This document shows positions 17,442 to 29,572 of a DNA stretch of 64,000 nt, piece by piece. The number at the start of each line of letters is the position of its first letter. The stretch's first letter is position 1. This DNA comes from Bin5 sp022827195 (lineage in GTDB: Bacteria; Chloroflexota; Anaerolineae; Caldilineales; Caldilineaceae), in NCBI GenBank assembly GCA_965208275.1, contig OZ242331.1, forward strand, positions 3,658,001 through 3,722,000, written 5' to 3'. The notes beneath the pieces are model-generated. The model was not told where the DNA came from and made no database searches. It worked only from the letters and a program-made list of their open reading frames with translations. Made by a program: the position numbers and the translations under genes.

Positions 17442-18704
17442 TCACAGACTTCGCAGCCTGTCTGCGATGCTGACGCCGGTCGCGTGCGTTATCGCTTTGT
17501 GAATGGGCTGTTTGCCCCGGTGCCGGGAGTGGTGGGGAATCGAGGACTCGTCCGGCTTGTCGCTGAAGCTGATAATCAGGCAGCCCCGCTCCTTCAACCA
17601 CAGGACCGCCTCGCGCACCTCTTGCGTGATGCAAATCTCCTGGTGGAAGCGCTCTTCCGCCGGCACGTCATCGGCCAGATTGTTCATATGCTCGAGCGTG
17701 GCGAGAAACTCTTCGCGGCGGAACTGTTTGAACGGGGTCGGGTCCCCTTGCGAAACCGCGGTGTTGACGGCTTCGTGGGCCTGGCGCATCGCTTCACTGA
17801 CGCGCCCACCGCCGGCAATGCAGACCTCGGCATAGCGAACAAACTGCTCGAAAGTCTGCACGGCGCCGCTCTCGATGCGCTCAAGCAGGTCGGTGCAATC
17901 GAGCCCGTCATTATTGAGCACGAGGCAGATGTAGGCCAGATAGTCCTGGTTATCGCCGGTCAGATGATGGTAGCGGGCGCGGTTGAGGTGCTCATAGTGC
18001 TGGGTAAAGCGCTTGGCATTGAACTTGTCGCCAAGCAGGCCGCCGACCGTGCGGTAGAGGCCCTTCAGGCGGGCGACGTCGATGGCGCGGTTGTTGCGCC
18101 CGCGGGCGCCGATGGCCGTCTTGTCCAGGTCGAGAACGACAGCGGTGTTTTCACCTAGCCGCAAGCCGTTCTTCTGCGCCCACCGGATCCAGTCCACCAG
18201 CTGGCTCCAGCGATTGGCCTCGAACATTCCGGTCTCTTCATCGGCGCTGAACTGCTCCGGCTCGCTGGCCTTTTCGTTGCCGATGAAGCAGGCGCTGGGG
18301 ATCGCAGGCACGCCGCCGTTGAGCGGCTCCTCGTCATCCGGGAGGGGTTCATCGGCCGAGCGCAGCGAGCGCATCACCTGAAATGTGTTTCCGTCACCGG
18401 AAAGCGTGTCGCCGATAAAGAGCAACTCTTCGACTGTTGCCGCGCGCCGCTTCTGCGCCTGCTCAAGGATCCACAATGCGACCTGGGCATAAGAGGTATC
18501 CTGCTTGCGAGGAACGACGTCATTGGGCAACCCGAGTCGATAGCGGGCCGACTTCAGGCCGGGGATCTGGCGCGTGAGCGGCTCCAATTTGCGGTAGACG
18601 ACCAGATCGCCGATCAACTCATCCAGAGACGTTAGCCCGAAATTCTCTACCGCGATCGGATAGGCCTCTTTAGTTTGCGTATTGCCCAATTCTTCACCTT
18701 CCAT
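17442..18704 (-). CDS. HAD-like superfamily protein of unknown function
   Basis: 420 aa; I know no named family for it. It carries three HAD-phosphatase-like motifs. A GDxxxxD element, LLFIGDTLSGDGN (Asp99, Asp104), looks like HAD motif IV. VVLDLDKTAIG (Asp192, Asp194, Thr196) is a textbook motif I. LIISFSDKP (Ser379 or Ser381) resembles motif II, followed by Lys residues near 398-403. In canonical HAD proteins motif I comes first and motif IV last; here the motif IV-like element precedes motif I. A large helical segment (residues 205-370) sits between motifs I and II like a cap. It lies between ftsH and asd on the same strand. Catalysis is inferred, not shown. Confidence 0.6.
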   Translation of the reverse strand: MEGEELGNTQTKEAYPIAVENFGLTSLDELIGDLVVYRKLEPLTRQIPGLKSARYRLGLPNDVVPRKQDTSYAQVALWILEQAQKRRAATVEELLFIGDTLSGDGNTFQVMRSLRSADEPLPDDEEPLNGGVPAIPSACFIGNEKASEPEQFSADEETGMFEANRWSQLVDWIRWAQKNGLRLGENTAVVLDLDKTAIGARGRNNRAIDVARLKGLYRTVGGLLGDKFNAKRFTQHYEHLNRARYHHLTGDNQDYLAYICLVLNNDGLDCTDLLERIESGAVQTFEQFVRYAEVCIAGGGRVSEAMRQAHEAVNTAVSQGDPTPFKQFRREEFLATLEHMNNLADDVPAEERFHQEICITQEVREAVLWLKERGCLIISFSDKPDESSIPHHSRHRGKQPIHKAITHATGVSIADRLRSL

Positions 18705-18780
18705 TTCAGTTTCCAGTCTTCAGATGTTCGTCTGAACTGCAACCGAGCAACCGAAGACCAAAACTGACCGCTGAAAGAAT
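18705..18780. repeat. Start-proximal low-complexity repeat
   Basis: Degenerate words such as CAGTTTCCAGTCTTCAG and CAACCGAGCAACCGAAGACC, ending at the HAD-like gene start. It is part of the loose repeat family found before several starts in this window. The remaining gap to 18865 shows nothing recognisable. Confidence 0.45.
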
Positions 18781-18865
18781 CGCCGCGCCGTGCGCTGCCC
18801 CCGATTCTACCCCATGCCAGATTGTTATGTAAAATTTCCGGCGCGTTTGCACGACTTCGCCCTGG

Positions 18866-20011
18866 CTAGTGACTCGCGGCCAATACAGTGTTTGCTTCCT
18901 GGAACTGTTCATCAACGGAAATTCTTTCGCCGCCGAGAAAGCCCTGCGACACCAGGTATTCGGCGTTGAGCAGGCTGGCGCCGGCCGCGCCCCGAATCGT
19001 ATTGTGACCCAGCGTCAGAAACTTCACATCCAGCAGCGGATCGGACCGCAGCCTGCCCACAACCGTCGCCATCCCGGGGATGCTGCCCGCCAGCCGGTCC
19101 ATGCGCGGCTGGGGACGGTCGGACTCTTCGCGATAGACAATGGCCGGCTGGGGCGCGCTTGGCAGGCCCATCCGCTGCGGGAGCGGGTCGTACTCATCCC
19201 AGGCCCGGCGCACATCTTCCAGGGTGGCCTGCTGCGCAAACTCGACGCTGACCGCTGCCAGATGGCCGTTGCGTACCGGCACGCGGTTGCAGTGCGCGCT
19301 GACGACGAAATCGGCCATCTGCACGGCCTGACCGTCGAACTTTCCCATCAATTTCTGCGGCTCGCGGCGCTCCATCTTCTCCTCTTCGGACCCGATAAAC
19401 GGGATCACGTTGTCGATGATATCCATCGACGGCACGCCGGGATAGCCCGCTCCACTGGCCGCCTGCATCGTCACGACAAATACCTTCGCCACGCCGAACC
19501 TCTCGTGCAACGGATGCAATGCGCTCACCAGGTGCGTGGTGGAGCAGTTGGGATTGGTGGTGATGAATCCCTGCCAGCCCCGCTCACTCTTCTGACGCTC
19601 GATCAGCCCGACATGTTCCGGGTTGACCTCGGGGATCAGCAGCGGCACGTCCGGCTCGTAGCGGTAGGCGCTGGCGTTGCTGCATACGACGTAGCCGGCC
19701 GCGGCCAGCGCCCCTTCGACGGCGCGCGCGGGTTCGCTGGGCAGGGCGCTGAATACCAGCTCACAGTCGATGCAAGGCGCCATCTCCTGCAAGGTCCAGT
19801 CGCGCAGGTGGGGCGGCATGTCCCCGCGCAGGAGCCAGTTGCAGGCGTCGGCATAGCGTTTGCCCGCGTTGCGTTGCGACGCGCACAGCACGCTCAGCTC
19901 AAACCAGGGATGACCCTGCAGCATCTGTACAAACCGTTGCCCCACCGCGCCGGTCGCACCCAGCACGCCCACTCGAATCTTCGGCTGATTGAACTGTGGG
20001 AATCCTGTCAT
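18866..20011 (-). CDS. asd: Aspartate-semialdehyde dehydrogenase
   Basis: 381 aa, of the archaeal/fungal-type Asd branch. It reduces aspartyl-4-phosphate to the semialdehyde with NADPH. Start ATG 20009-20011 is chosen for GGAG nine bases upstream (ATGGAG of an earlier possible start). The NADP site is VGVLGATGAVGQRF, the nucleophile is in TTNPNCSTTHLV, and VTMQAASGAGYPG and SAHCNRVPVRNGH are family blocks. Third gene of a lysC-hom-asd operon, so all three enzymes for the first steps of Thr/Met/Lys synthesis lie together behind one SAM riboswitch. It is about 90 bp behind hom. Confidence 0.93.
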   Translation of the reverse strand: MTGFPQFNQPKIRVGVLGATGAVGQRFVQMLQGHPWFELSVLCASQRNAGKRYADACNWLLRGDMPPHLRDWTLQEMAPCIDCELVFSALPSEPARAVEGALAAAGYVVCSNASAYRYEPDVPLLIPEVNPEHVGLIERQKSERGWQGFITTNPNCSTTHLVSALHPLHERFGVAKVFVVTMQAASGAGYPGVPSMDIIDNVIPFIGSEEEKMERREPQKLMGKFDGQAVQMADFVVSAHCNRVPVRNGHLAAVSVEFAQQATLEDVRRAWDEYDPLPQRMGLPSAPQPAIVYREESDRPQPRMDRLAGSIPGMATVVGRLRSDPLLDVKFLTLGHNTIRGAAGASLLNAEYLVSQGFLGGERISVDEQFQEANTVLAASH

Positions 20012-20101
20012 CGGAATCAGCTCCATAACGGTGACCAAAGGCCGGCGGTCAGCGGCCTGAGTAAGCGCGATAGGGAGAACGCCGGCTGCCAGCCAGCGCA
20101 A

Positions 20102-21253
<1,152 letters not shown>

Positions 21254-21257
21254 GCCT

Positions 21258-22712
21258 CTACTCCGTTCCCAGTTCAAAGGTGTCGTGGATGGCGCGGATC
21301 GCGTCGTCGGCGGATGCCTGCAGGACAACGAGGCTGATGTTGGCCTCGCTCGATCCCTGCGCGATCGCGATCACGTTGATGCCCTGCGCGCCGAGCGCGC
21401 TGAAGACGCGTGCGGCGATGCCGGGCGTCCCTTTCATGCCGGCGCCGATCACGGCCACGATGACGATATCGGGCTGGCTGTTGATCTCCTCGATCATGTG
21501 CTGGGCCAGCTCGCGGGCAAACTCCTCTTTGAGCGCTGCGATCACCGCCTCACCCTCGGACTCGGGCACGACGAAGCAGATGCTCTGCTCGCTGCTGCCC
21601 TGGCTGATCATCAGCACATTGGCGTGCTGCCGGGCGACCGCGTCGAAGGTGCGCGCTGCGATGCCGGGCACGCCGATCATGCCGCGGCCGGAGATGGTGA
21701 TCATCCGCAGATCTCGCACAGCCGTGATCGCCTTGACGCCATGACGCAGCTCGCGGGTCCGCTCGACGATGCGGGTGCCGGGGTGGCCGGGGTTAAAGGT
21801 GTTGAGCACGCGCAGCGGAATCTTTCGGTCGACCGCCGGGGTGACCGTCTTGGGATGCAGCACCTTGGCGCCGTAGTAGGCCAGCTCGGCCACCTCCTCG
21901 TAGGAAAGCTCCGCCATCGAGCGCGCGTTGGCGACGATGCGCGGGTCGGCTGTCATTACGCCGTCGACGTCGGTCCAGACCTGGATCTCCGCCGCGTCGA
22001 GCGCCGCGCCCAGTACGGCGGCAGAGTAGTCGGAGCCGCCTCGCCCCAGCGTGGTCGGCACGCCGTTCTCTGTTGCACCGACGAAACCTGTTACGACCGG
22101 AACGACGCCGCCCTGCAACATCGGCAGCAGGCGGTCGCGGCAGCGCGCCACCGTTGGCCCCATCAGCGGATTGGCGCTGCCGTACTGGTCGTCGGTGATG
22201 ATCAGCTCGCCGGCGTCGACGAACTGTGCCTTGACGCCCCTGGCGCGCAGCACCGCGGCCAGCAGCGGCGCGCTCAGCCGTTCACCCACGCCGCTGACGA
22301 CGTCGAGCCCGCGCTGCGTCAACTCGCCGAGCACGGTAATGCTGAGGCAGAGGCGCTCGAACTCGCGCAGGCGGTTGTCGAACAGTCTGCCGAGCGCGGC
22401 CCGCTCGGCCCCGTCCTCAATCAGCTGGCCGGCCACGACCTGGTGCCGCACAAGCAGCTGACTGCGCGCGTCGCGGTAGGGCGTTTCGTCGCCGGCCGCG
22501 GCCGTCTGCGCGGCATCGATCAGCGTATTAGTCACCCCGCTCATCGCGCTGACCACAACCAGTACGCCGGGGCTGTCCTCCTCCGGTCCGCCGTTTGGCG
22601 CCGCCGGCGCGCGTTCGACCTGCTTCTCGACGGCGCAGGCAACAATCTGGGCCACGCTATCGATTGAATCTGTTGTGCCGACGGACGTCCCGCCGAATTT
22701 CATTACGATCAT
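21258..22712 (-). CDS. lysC: Aspartate kinase
   Basis: 484 aa. It phosphorylates aspartate at the head of the Lys/Thr/Met pathway. Start ATG 22710-22712 gives MIVMKFGGTSVG, the universal N-terminus. Catalytic blocks include VVVSAMSGVTNTLID, TLGRGGSDYSAAVLGAAL and VWTDVDGVMTADPR. The C-terminal third has two ACT domains (ITISGRGMIGVPGIAARTF with SQGSSEQSICFVV, then VAVIGAGMKGTPGIAARVF with AQGSSEANISLVV) that normally bind Lys or Thr. The frame stays open far upstream, but that region is a riboswitch leader, so a longer start should not be accepted. First gene of lysC-hom-asd. Confidence 0.94.
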   Translation of the reverse strand: MIVMKFGGTSVGTTDSIDSVAQIVACAVEKQVERAPAAPNGGPEEDSPGVLVVVSAMSGVTNTLIDAAQTAAAGDETPYRDARSQLLVRHQVVAGQLIEDGAERAALGRLFDNRLREFERLCLSITVLGELTQRGLDVVSGVGERLSAPLLAAVLRARGVKAQFVDAGELIITDDQYGSANPLMGPTVARCRDRLLPMLQGGVVPVVTGFVGATENGVPTTLGRGGSDYSAAVLGAALDAAEIQVWTDVDGVMTADPRIVANARSMAELSYEEVAELAYYGAKVLHPKTVTPAVDRKIPLRVLNTFNPGHPGTRIVERTRELRHGVKAITAVRDLRMITISGRGMIGVPGIAARTFDAVARQHANVLMISQGSSEQSICFVVPESEGEAVIAALKEEFARELAQHMIEEINSQPDIVIVAVIGAGMKGTPGIAARVFSALGAQGINVIAIAQGSSEANISLVVLQASADDAIRAIHDTFELGTE

Positions 22713-22732
22713 GCGCGTATGACTCGCTCTTC

Positions 22733-22768
22733 GAGAAATAAAATACCCCTCGTCGCGCAGACGAGAGG
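22733..22768 (-). terminator. Intrinsic terminator of the SAM riboswitch
   Basis: In the RNA sense, CCTCTCGTC (22768-22760) pairs with GACGAGGGG (22754-22746) around a 5-nt loop, nine pairs, followed by TATTTTATTT. The 5' arm is also complementary over nine bases to the 3' side of the riboswitch P1 helix (GATGAGAGG), so an antiterminator can form when SAM is absent. Confidence 0.85.
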
Positions 22769-22788
22769 TAGCAAAAGAAAGTTCCTGC

Positions 22789-22909
22789 CTCTCATCTACC
22801 AGAATAGATCTGCCGGAATTGGCACCTACGTCACGGAAGATATTTCTGATTCCGCTACCGGGTTGCCGAGGCTTCACAGGGCCGGTCCCTCCGCCTCTCT
22901 GGATAAGAG
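22789..22909 (-). ncRNA. SAM-I (S-box) riboswitch controlling lysC-hom-asd
   Basis: The RNA begins CTCTTATC (22909-22902), which pairs with GATGAGAG (22796-22789), eight pairs, as helix P1. Between them are the S-box consensus blocks in order: CAGAGAGGCGGAGGGACCGG, CCCTGTGAAGCCTCGGCAACC and GGTGCCAATTCCGGCAG. The family binds S-adenosylmethionine. With SAM bound, P1 is stable and the following terminator forms, stopping transcription; without SAM, the antiterminator wins. It sits between a strong promoter and lysC. S-boxes usually control methionine genes, so control of the whole upper aspartate pathway is notable. Confidence 0.93.
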
Positions 22910-22937
22910 CACCAGTTATTCGGTTGTTTGATGGGAG

Positions 22938-22966
22938 ACTATAGCAGGCGATTGGGGAGATGTCAA
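22938..22966 (-). promoter_or_regulatory. Promoter of the lysC-hom-asd operon
   Basis: In the minus sense TTGACA (22966-22961), a 17-nt spacer, TATAGT (22943-22938). The predicted start near 22930 gives a leader of about 220 nt containing the SAM-I riboswitch. Confidence 0.8.
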
Positions 22967-23394
22967 AATTTGGGGAAGGTGAGGCGTGAACCGCTCTCAG
23001 CGGGCACCGAGGCGGTTTCATGGCGTCCCGTTCCTTCACCTGCTAGAAGCCGACACCAGCGTCTCAATCTGCTACATCGACAGCAACTGAGGTCCCGCGC
23101 TGTGCACGTTCGTGTCGCCGGATTCGCCTGGACCAGGGCGAATGTCAGGTTGTAGCCTACAGACGCCTATGAGCATGGGTCGCACCACTGAACTTGGCCC
23201 CAAAACCGGACCACGAGCCAAGGTGTACGGTAGTGCAGTTCTCCAGAGAATATGGGGCTGGATTGATACCAAGCGACCGCGCGACGACACCCGCCGGACT
23301 CAAGTGCCTATTCTGGCCGAGGCAAGGGATGTAGCAGACTATGTCACCGGGTCAATAGCAAGACCTTGGGGCGTGCTACATGCCCGCTTTCCCT
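22967..23394. other. Gene-poor stretch with decayed coding fragments
   Basis: About 430 bp without a convincing gene. On the plus strand 23168-23237 reads MGRTTELGPKTGPRAKVYGS, which resembles LAPKAKPQSKVHSG encoded at 36656 in another gene-poor stretch. This suggests two remnants of one unrecognised family. Further left, LEADTSVSICYIDSN (about 23040-23089) faintly recalls a PIN-toxin N-terminus. Neither is complete. Confidence 0.3.
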
Positions 23395-23422
23395 TTGCGA
23401 TCCTGTCGTACCGCGCTACACT
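23395..23422 (+). promoter_or_regulatory. Likely promoter of the toxin-antitoxin pair
   Basis: TTGCGA (23395-23400), a 16-nt spacer, TACACT (23417-23422), about 57 nt before the antitoxin start. Confidence 0.4.
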
Positions 23423-23479
23423 GAACCCGAAAAGTCCTTGGCAAGAACGAACATGCGCATTCCAGGGCCGGCGAGAGAA

Positions 23480-23734
23480 ATGATGAAAACTGTTACGCTT
23501 ACGCTGAAACTGCCGGGGGCACTGGCTGCCGAGGCAGGTGAAGCAGGGCTGCTCACTTCTGAGTCTTTGACGGCACTCTTGCGCCGCGAGGTGCAGCAGC
23601 GGCGCGTCGACAACCTGATTGCCGCGATTGAACGGCTGGACCGGGAGGAAACGGACACTCTCGGCATTGAAGAAATCGCGGCGGAAATTGCTGCCTCACG
23701 AGCGGAAAGGCGCAGCGGTGCGTCTTGTTCTTGA
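23480..23734 (+). CDS. Type II antitoxin (partner of PIN-domain toxin)
   Basis: 84 aa; start at ATG 23480 or the adjacent ATG 23483. The N-terminus MMKTVTLTLKLPGALAAEA looks like a ribbon-helix-helix strand and helix, and the rest is helical (LRREVQQRRVDNLIAAIERLDREE). Small size, position directly before a PIN-domain gene, and a stop that overlaps the toxin GTG by 17 bp are the marks of a VapB-like antitoxin. No family match can be named with certainty. RBS is a weak GCGAGAG. Confidence 0.65.
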   Translation: MMKTVTLTLKLPGALAAEAGEAGLLTSESLTALLRREVQQRRVDNLIAAIERLDREETDTLGIEEIAAEIAASRAERRSGASCS

Positions 23735-24135
23735 TACCAACTATAGTCATCTCCGCGCTCCTCTGGCGAGGGGCACCGCGACGAATTCTGCTCTCCGCTC
23801 ACTCCAATGAAGTAATACTCTACACCTCTATTCCTCTACTCGTTGAACTTGACGATGTGCTGCGCCGCAATAAATTTCAGGCGCGGCTGCGCCAAGCCCG
23901 CGTTTCGGCAAATGAATTAGTGCTTGGCTTTGCTGCGCTTGCAACCGTGGTCGAACCGGCGGCAATTCCGCCGGTAATTCTGTCTGACCCGGACGACGAT
24001 GCCGTGCTAGCCCGTGCCCTTGCAGCGCAGGCCGAAGCAATCGTGTCAGGCGACAGCCATCTTCTCCAATTGGGCGCCTACGATGCCATCCCCATCTTGC
24101 CCGCCGAAATCTTGATCGACCAGATGGCACTGTAA
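23718..24135 (+). pseudogene. PIN-domain (VapC-like) toxin with a single-base frameshift
   Basis: From GTG 23718 the frame reads VRLVLDTN, the PIN N-terminus with its first catalytic Asp, then goes wrong. Removing one T (23742) joins it to IVISALLWRGAPRRILLSAHS and the rest of a PIN domain: PLLVELDDVLRR (second acidic residue), LSDPDDDAVLARALAAQAEAIVSGDSHLL (third and fourth acidic residues) and AEILID. All else is intact and of normal length. As it stands, a downstream TTG product would lack the catalytic N-terminus. It is an inactivated toxin, an assembly error, or less likely a programmed shift. Confidence 0.8.
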
Positions 24136-24153
24136 ACCCTTCAGAAATTCGCC

Positions 24154-24615
24154 TCACGCCGCAGCCCAGAGCGCGAGCGCTTTCCCGGGCGACGAAATCT
24201 CATCAACCGACGTGTAGTAGTGGCTCTCCCACTCATCCTGCGGCATGCCGGTGAACAGCATCAGGTTGAGCGGATACTCCTCCGTATCCGCGACGCGCCG
24301 GAAATCATCGCGAAAGAGAAATGTCGGCTTCGCCAGCGCAATCGCGATGCCCAGCTCGACCATGACGCCCTCGTCCGGCGGCACACCGTTGACGATGGCG
24401 AATATCGCGTCGGCCGCGCGCGCGTCCGCGCAGCAGAGCTGACCGACCCGATAGGCCCAGCCCGGCACGCCCGGATCGACCTCCGGGCCGGTGCGGGAGA
24501 ACGGCTCCCACACGTCCAGACCGAGCCCGGCAATCGCCTCGATAATCGGCGGCAGCAACAGATCGCGCTGCTGCGCTGAAAAACCGTACGGGTTGGCAAG
24601 GTAGACGGATTTCAT
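24154..24615 (-). CDS. Nucleoside 2-deoxyribosyltransferase-like protein
   Basis: 153 aa from ATG 24613-24615. It begins KSVYLANPYGFSAQQ, matching the N-terminal strand and loop of nucleoside 2-deoxyribosyltransferases. It continues with VWEPFSRTGPEVDPG, ADAIFAIVNGVPPDEGVMVELGIAIALAKPTFLFRDD; the Glu in VELGIA fits the catalytic nucleophile. The family transfers deoxyribose between bases or hydrolyses deoxynucleotides (DNPH-like). The length is typical. A low-complexity repeat occupies the position where a ribosome site would be. It is convergent with the toxin gene and precedes carB on the opposite side. Confidence 0.8.
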   Translation of the reverse strand: MKSVYLANPYGFSAQQRDLLLPPIIEAIAGLGLDVWEPFSRTGPEVDPGVPGWAYRVGQLCCADARAADAIFAIVNGVPPDEGVMVELGIAIALAKPTFLFRDDFRRVADTEEYPLNLMLFTGMPQDEWESHYYTSVDEISSPGKALALWAAA

Positions 24616-24660
24616 CGGTAGTTTCTGGTTTCTTGTTTTGAGTTTCTCGTCTTTGGTGTC
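24616..24660. repeat. Start-proximal GTTTCTGGTTTC repeat
   Basis: GTAGTTTCTGGTTTCTTG then GAGTTTCTCG words, immediately before the ATG of the deoxyribosyltransferase-like gene and without a Shine-Dalgarno. It is like 28089-28125. Confidence 0.55.
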
Positions 24661-24720
24661 GCTGCCATGATCGGCTGTTGATTCCTGTGACACCAAGTTG
24701 GTGGGCAGAAGAGGCTGAAT

Positions 24721-28086
<3,366 letters not shown>

Positions 28087-28088
28087 GG

Positions 28089-28125
28089 GAAGTGTTCGGT
28101 TTCTGGTTTTTTGTTTTGTGTAACG
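28089..28125. repeat. Start-proximal TTTCTGGTTTTTTG repeat upstream of carB
   Basis: GTTCGGTTTCTGGTTTTTTG lies directly before the carB ATG, in the divergent gap to the queuosine-precursor transporter. It matches the 24616-24660 array in word composition. Confidence 0.5.
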
Positions 28126-28197
28126 GCCGCTTACAATGAAGCGTCAGCGCCGAATGTACTTCGGTTTCCCCTTTTAGACGCGCAGGGTGATTGTAAC

Positions 28198-28893
28198 GTG
28201 ACGATTCGCGACTCGGCAAAACATAGTTCCCGCCGCAATGCCGCATCAGCCCTGTCGAAGATTGCCGTGGTGGTCGTTGCGGCCTACATTGCGGCACAGA
28301 TGGTGGCCGACATCGCCAGCCTCAAGATCGGCGTCGTCGCCGGGCTGGCGGTCGACATGGGCACCTTCGTCTATCCCATCACATTCACACTGCGCGACCT
28401 CGTGCACAAGACGCTGGGCAAGCGCAACGCGCAGCTGTTGATCGTCACCGCCGCGGTCATCAACCTGGCGATGGTGCTCTACCTGATGTGGTCGGCGGCT
28501 GTGCCTGGCGACCCGGACTCATTCGGCAGTGCCGAGTTCAGCATGATCTTTGCGCCGCTGTGGCGCATCGTCTGCGCCTCAATTCTGGCGGAACTGGTCA
28601 GCGAGCTGGTCGACACCGAAATCTACCACCTGTTTGTCAGCCGCGTCACCACCCGCTTCCAGTGGCTGCGCGTGCTGGTCAGCAACTCGGTCAGCGTGCC
28701 GGTCGACAACCTGATCTTCGTGTTAATCGCTTTTTCGCCCTTTGCCTTCCTGGGCGCGCAGCTGGTCGACTCCTGGGCCGTGGCCTGGGAGATCTTTGTC
28801 TTCAATCTGCTGGTCAAATATGGGGTTACGCTGGTGAGTATGCCGCTGATCTATCTGACGCCGGACCGGGATTGGAAGGGCGGGGGGGCGTAG
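28198..28893 (+). CDS. Queuosine precursor transporter (YhhQ/VUT family)
   Basis: 231-aa integral membrane protein with about six segments. Start GTG 28198 has AGGGTG nine bases upstream. Family marks: the first helix KIAVVVVAAYIAAQMVADIASLKIG, then VDMGTFVYPITFTLRDLVHKTLGKR, LWRIVCASILAELVSELVDTEIYHLF and RVLVSNSVSVPVDNLIFVLIAF. YhhQ in E. coli salvages preQ0/preQ1. I looked for a preQ1 riboswitch upstream and did not see one. It is divergent from carB and followed by dcd. Confidence 0.88.
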   Translation: MTIRDSAKHSSRRNAASALSKIAVVVVAAYIAAQMVADIASLKIGVVAGLAVDMGTFVYPITFTLRDLVHKTLGKRNAQLLIVTAAVINLAMVLYLMWSAAVPGDPDSFGSAEFSMIFAPLWRIVCASILAELVSELVDTEIYHLFVSRVTTRFQWLRVLVSNSVSVPVDNLIFVLIAFSPFAFLGAQLVDSWAVAWEIFVFNLLVKYGVTLVSMPLIYLTPDRDWKGGGA

Positions 28894-28900
28894 TCATGCG

Positions 28901-28909
28901 TGGTATACT
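28901..28909 (+). promoter_or_regulatory. Extended -10 promoter of dcd
   Basis: TGG followed by TATACT (28904-28909) matches an extended -10 (TGnTATAAT-like). No clear -35 is present. The leader to dcd would be about 72 nt. Confidence 0.4.
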
Positions 28910-28987
28910 GTCTGCGACATCAGGTCACAGTTCCGCCCTTCCGATAGCAGAGCTTTAGACGATCCTTCAGTTTTCAAGATATCGATC

Positions 28988-29548
28988 ATGCCCTCCATCA
29001 AACCCGACCATTGGATCCGCCGTCAGGCCGTCGAGTGCGGCATGATCGAGCCGTTCGAGGACGGCCAGGTGCGCGACGGGGTCATCTCCTTCGGGCTGAG
29101 CAGCTTCGGCTACGATATTCGCGTGGCCAAGGACTTTCGCATCTTCACGCCTGCCACCGGCCAGTTGACGGTAATCGACCCCAAGGCGGTGGATGAACGG
29201 GCTCTGCAGAGCTACACAGGCGAGGTCTGCATCATCCCGCCCAACAGCTTCGCGCTGGGGCGCACGATCGAGTATTTCCGCATCCCGCGCAACGTGCTGG
29301 CAATCTGCGTGGGCAAGTCGACCTACGCGCGCTGCGGCATCATCGTCAACGTGACGCCGTTCGAGCCGGAATGGGAGGGCTACGTCACGATCGAGATCAG
29401 CAATACCACCCCACTTCCGGCCCGCATCTACGCCGGGGAAGGCATTGCGCAGGTGCTCTTCTTCGAAGGCGAAACGCCGGAGGTCTCCTACGCCGACCGC
29501 AACGGAAAGTATCAGAAGCAGTCCGGCATCACCCTGCCCCGTCTGTAG
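28988..29548 (+). CDS. dcd: dCTP deaminase
   Basis: 186 aa. It deaminates dCTP to dUTP, the main source of dUMP for thymidylate in many bacteria. Signature blocks: ISFGLSSFGYDIRVAKDFRIF, IIPPNSFALGRTIEYFRIPRNVLAICVGKSTYARCGIIVNVTPFEPEWEGYVTIEISNTT read over consecutive segments, with the catalytic Glu in TIEISNTT, and ARIYAGEGIAQVLFF. The length is that of plain Dcd; whether it also has dUTPase activity cannot be told. It begins MPSIKPDHWIRRQA. Confidence 0.95.
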   Translation: MPSIKPDHWIRRQAVECGMIEPFEDGQVRDGVISFGLSSFGYDIRVAKDFRIFTPATGQLTVIDPKAVDERALQSYTGEVCIIPPNSFALGRTIEYFRIPRNVLAICVGKSTYARCGIIVNVTPFEPEWEGYVTIEISNTTPLPARIYAGEGIAQVLFFEGETPEVSYADRNGKYQKQSGITLPRL

Positions 29549-29572
29549 AAACGATAGTGTGAACGCCGTTCG

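Noticed and set aside
22789..22909. Lysine (L-box) riboswitch before lysC
   Set aside because: Core blocks (GGCAACC, GGTGCCAATTCC, GAGGGACCGGCCC) are those of the S-box, not of the L-box.
22713..23039. N-terminal extension of aspartate kinase
   Set aside because: The extra frame is the translation of the SAM riboswitch and terminator; MIVMKFGGTSVG is the true start.
23040..23089. Second PIN-toxin remnant (LEADTSVSICYIDSN)
   Set aside because: Similarity is limited to a few residues and there is no downstream PIN motif.
28111..28197. preQ1 riboswitch before the queuosine-precursor transporter
   Set aside because: No preQ1-I, -II or -III consensus could be found in the leader.
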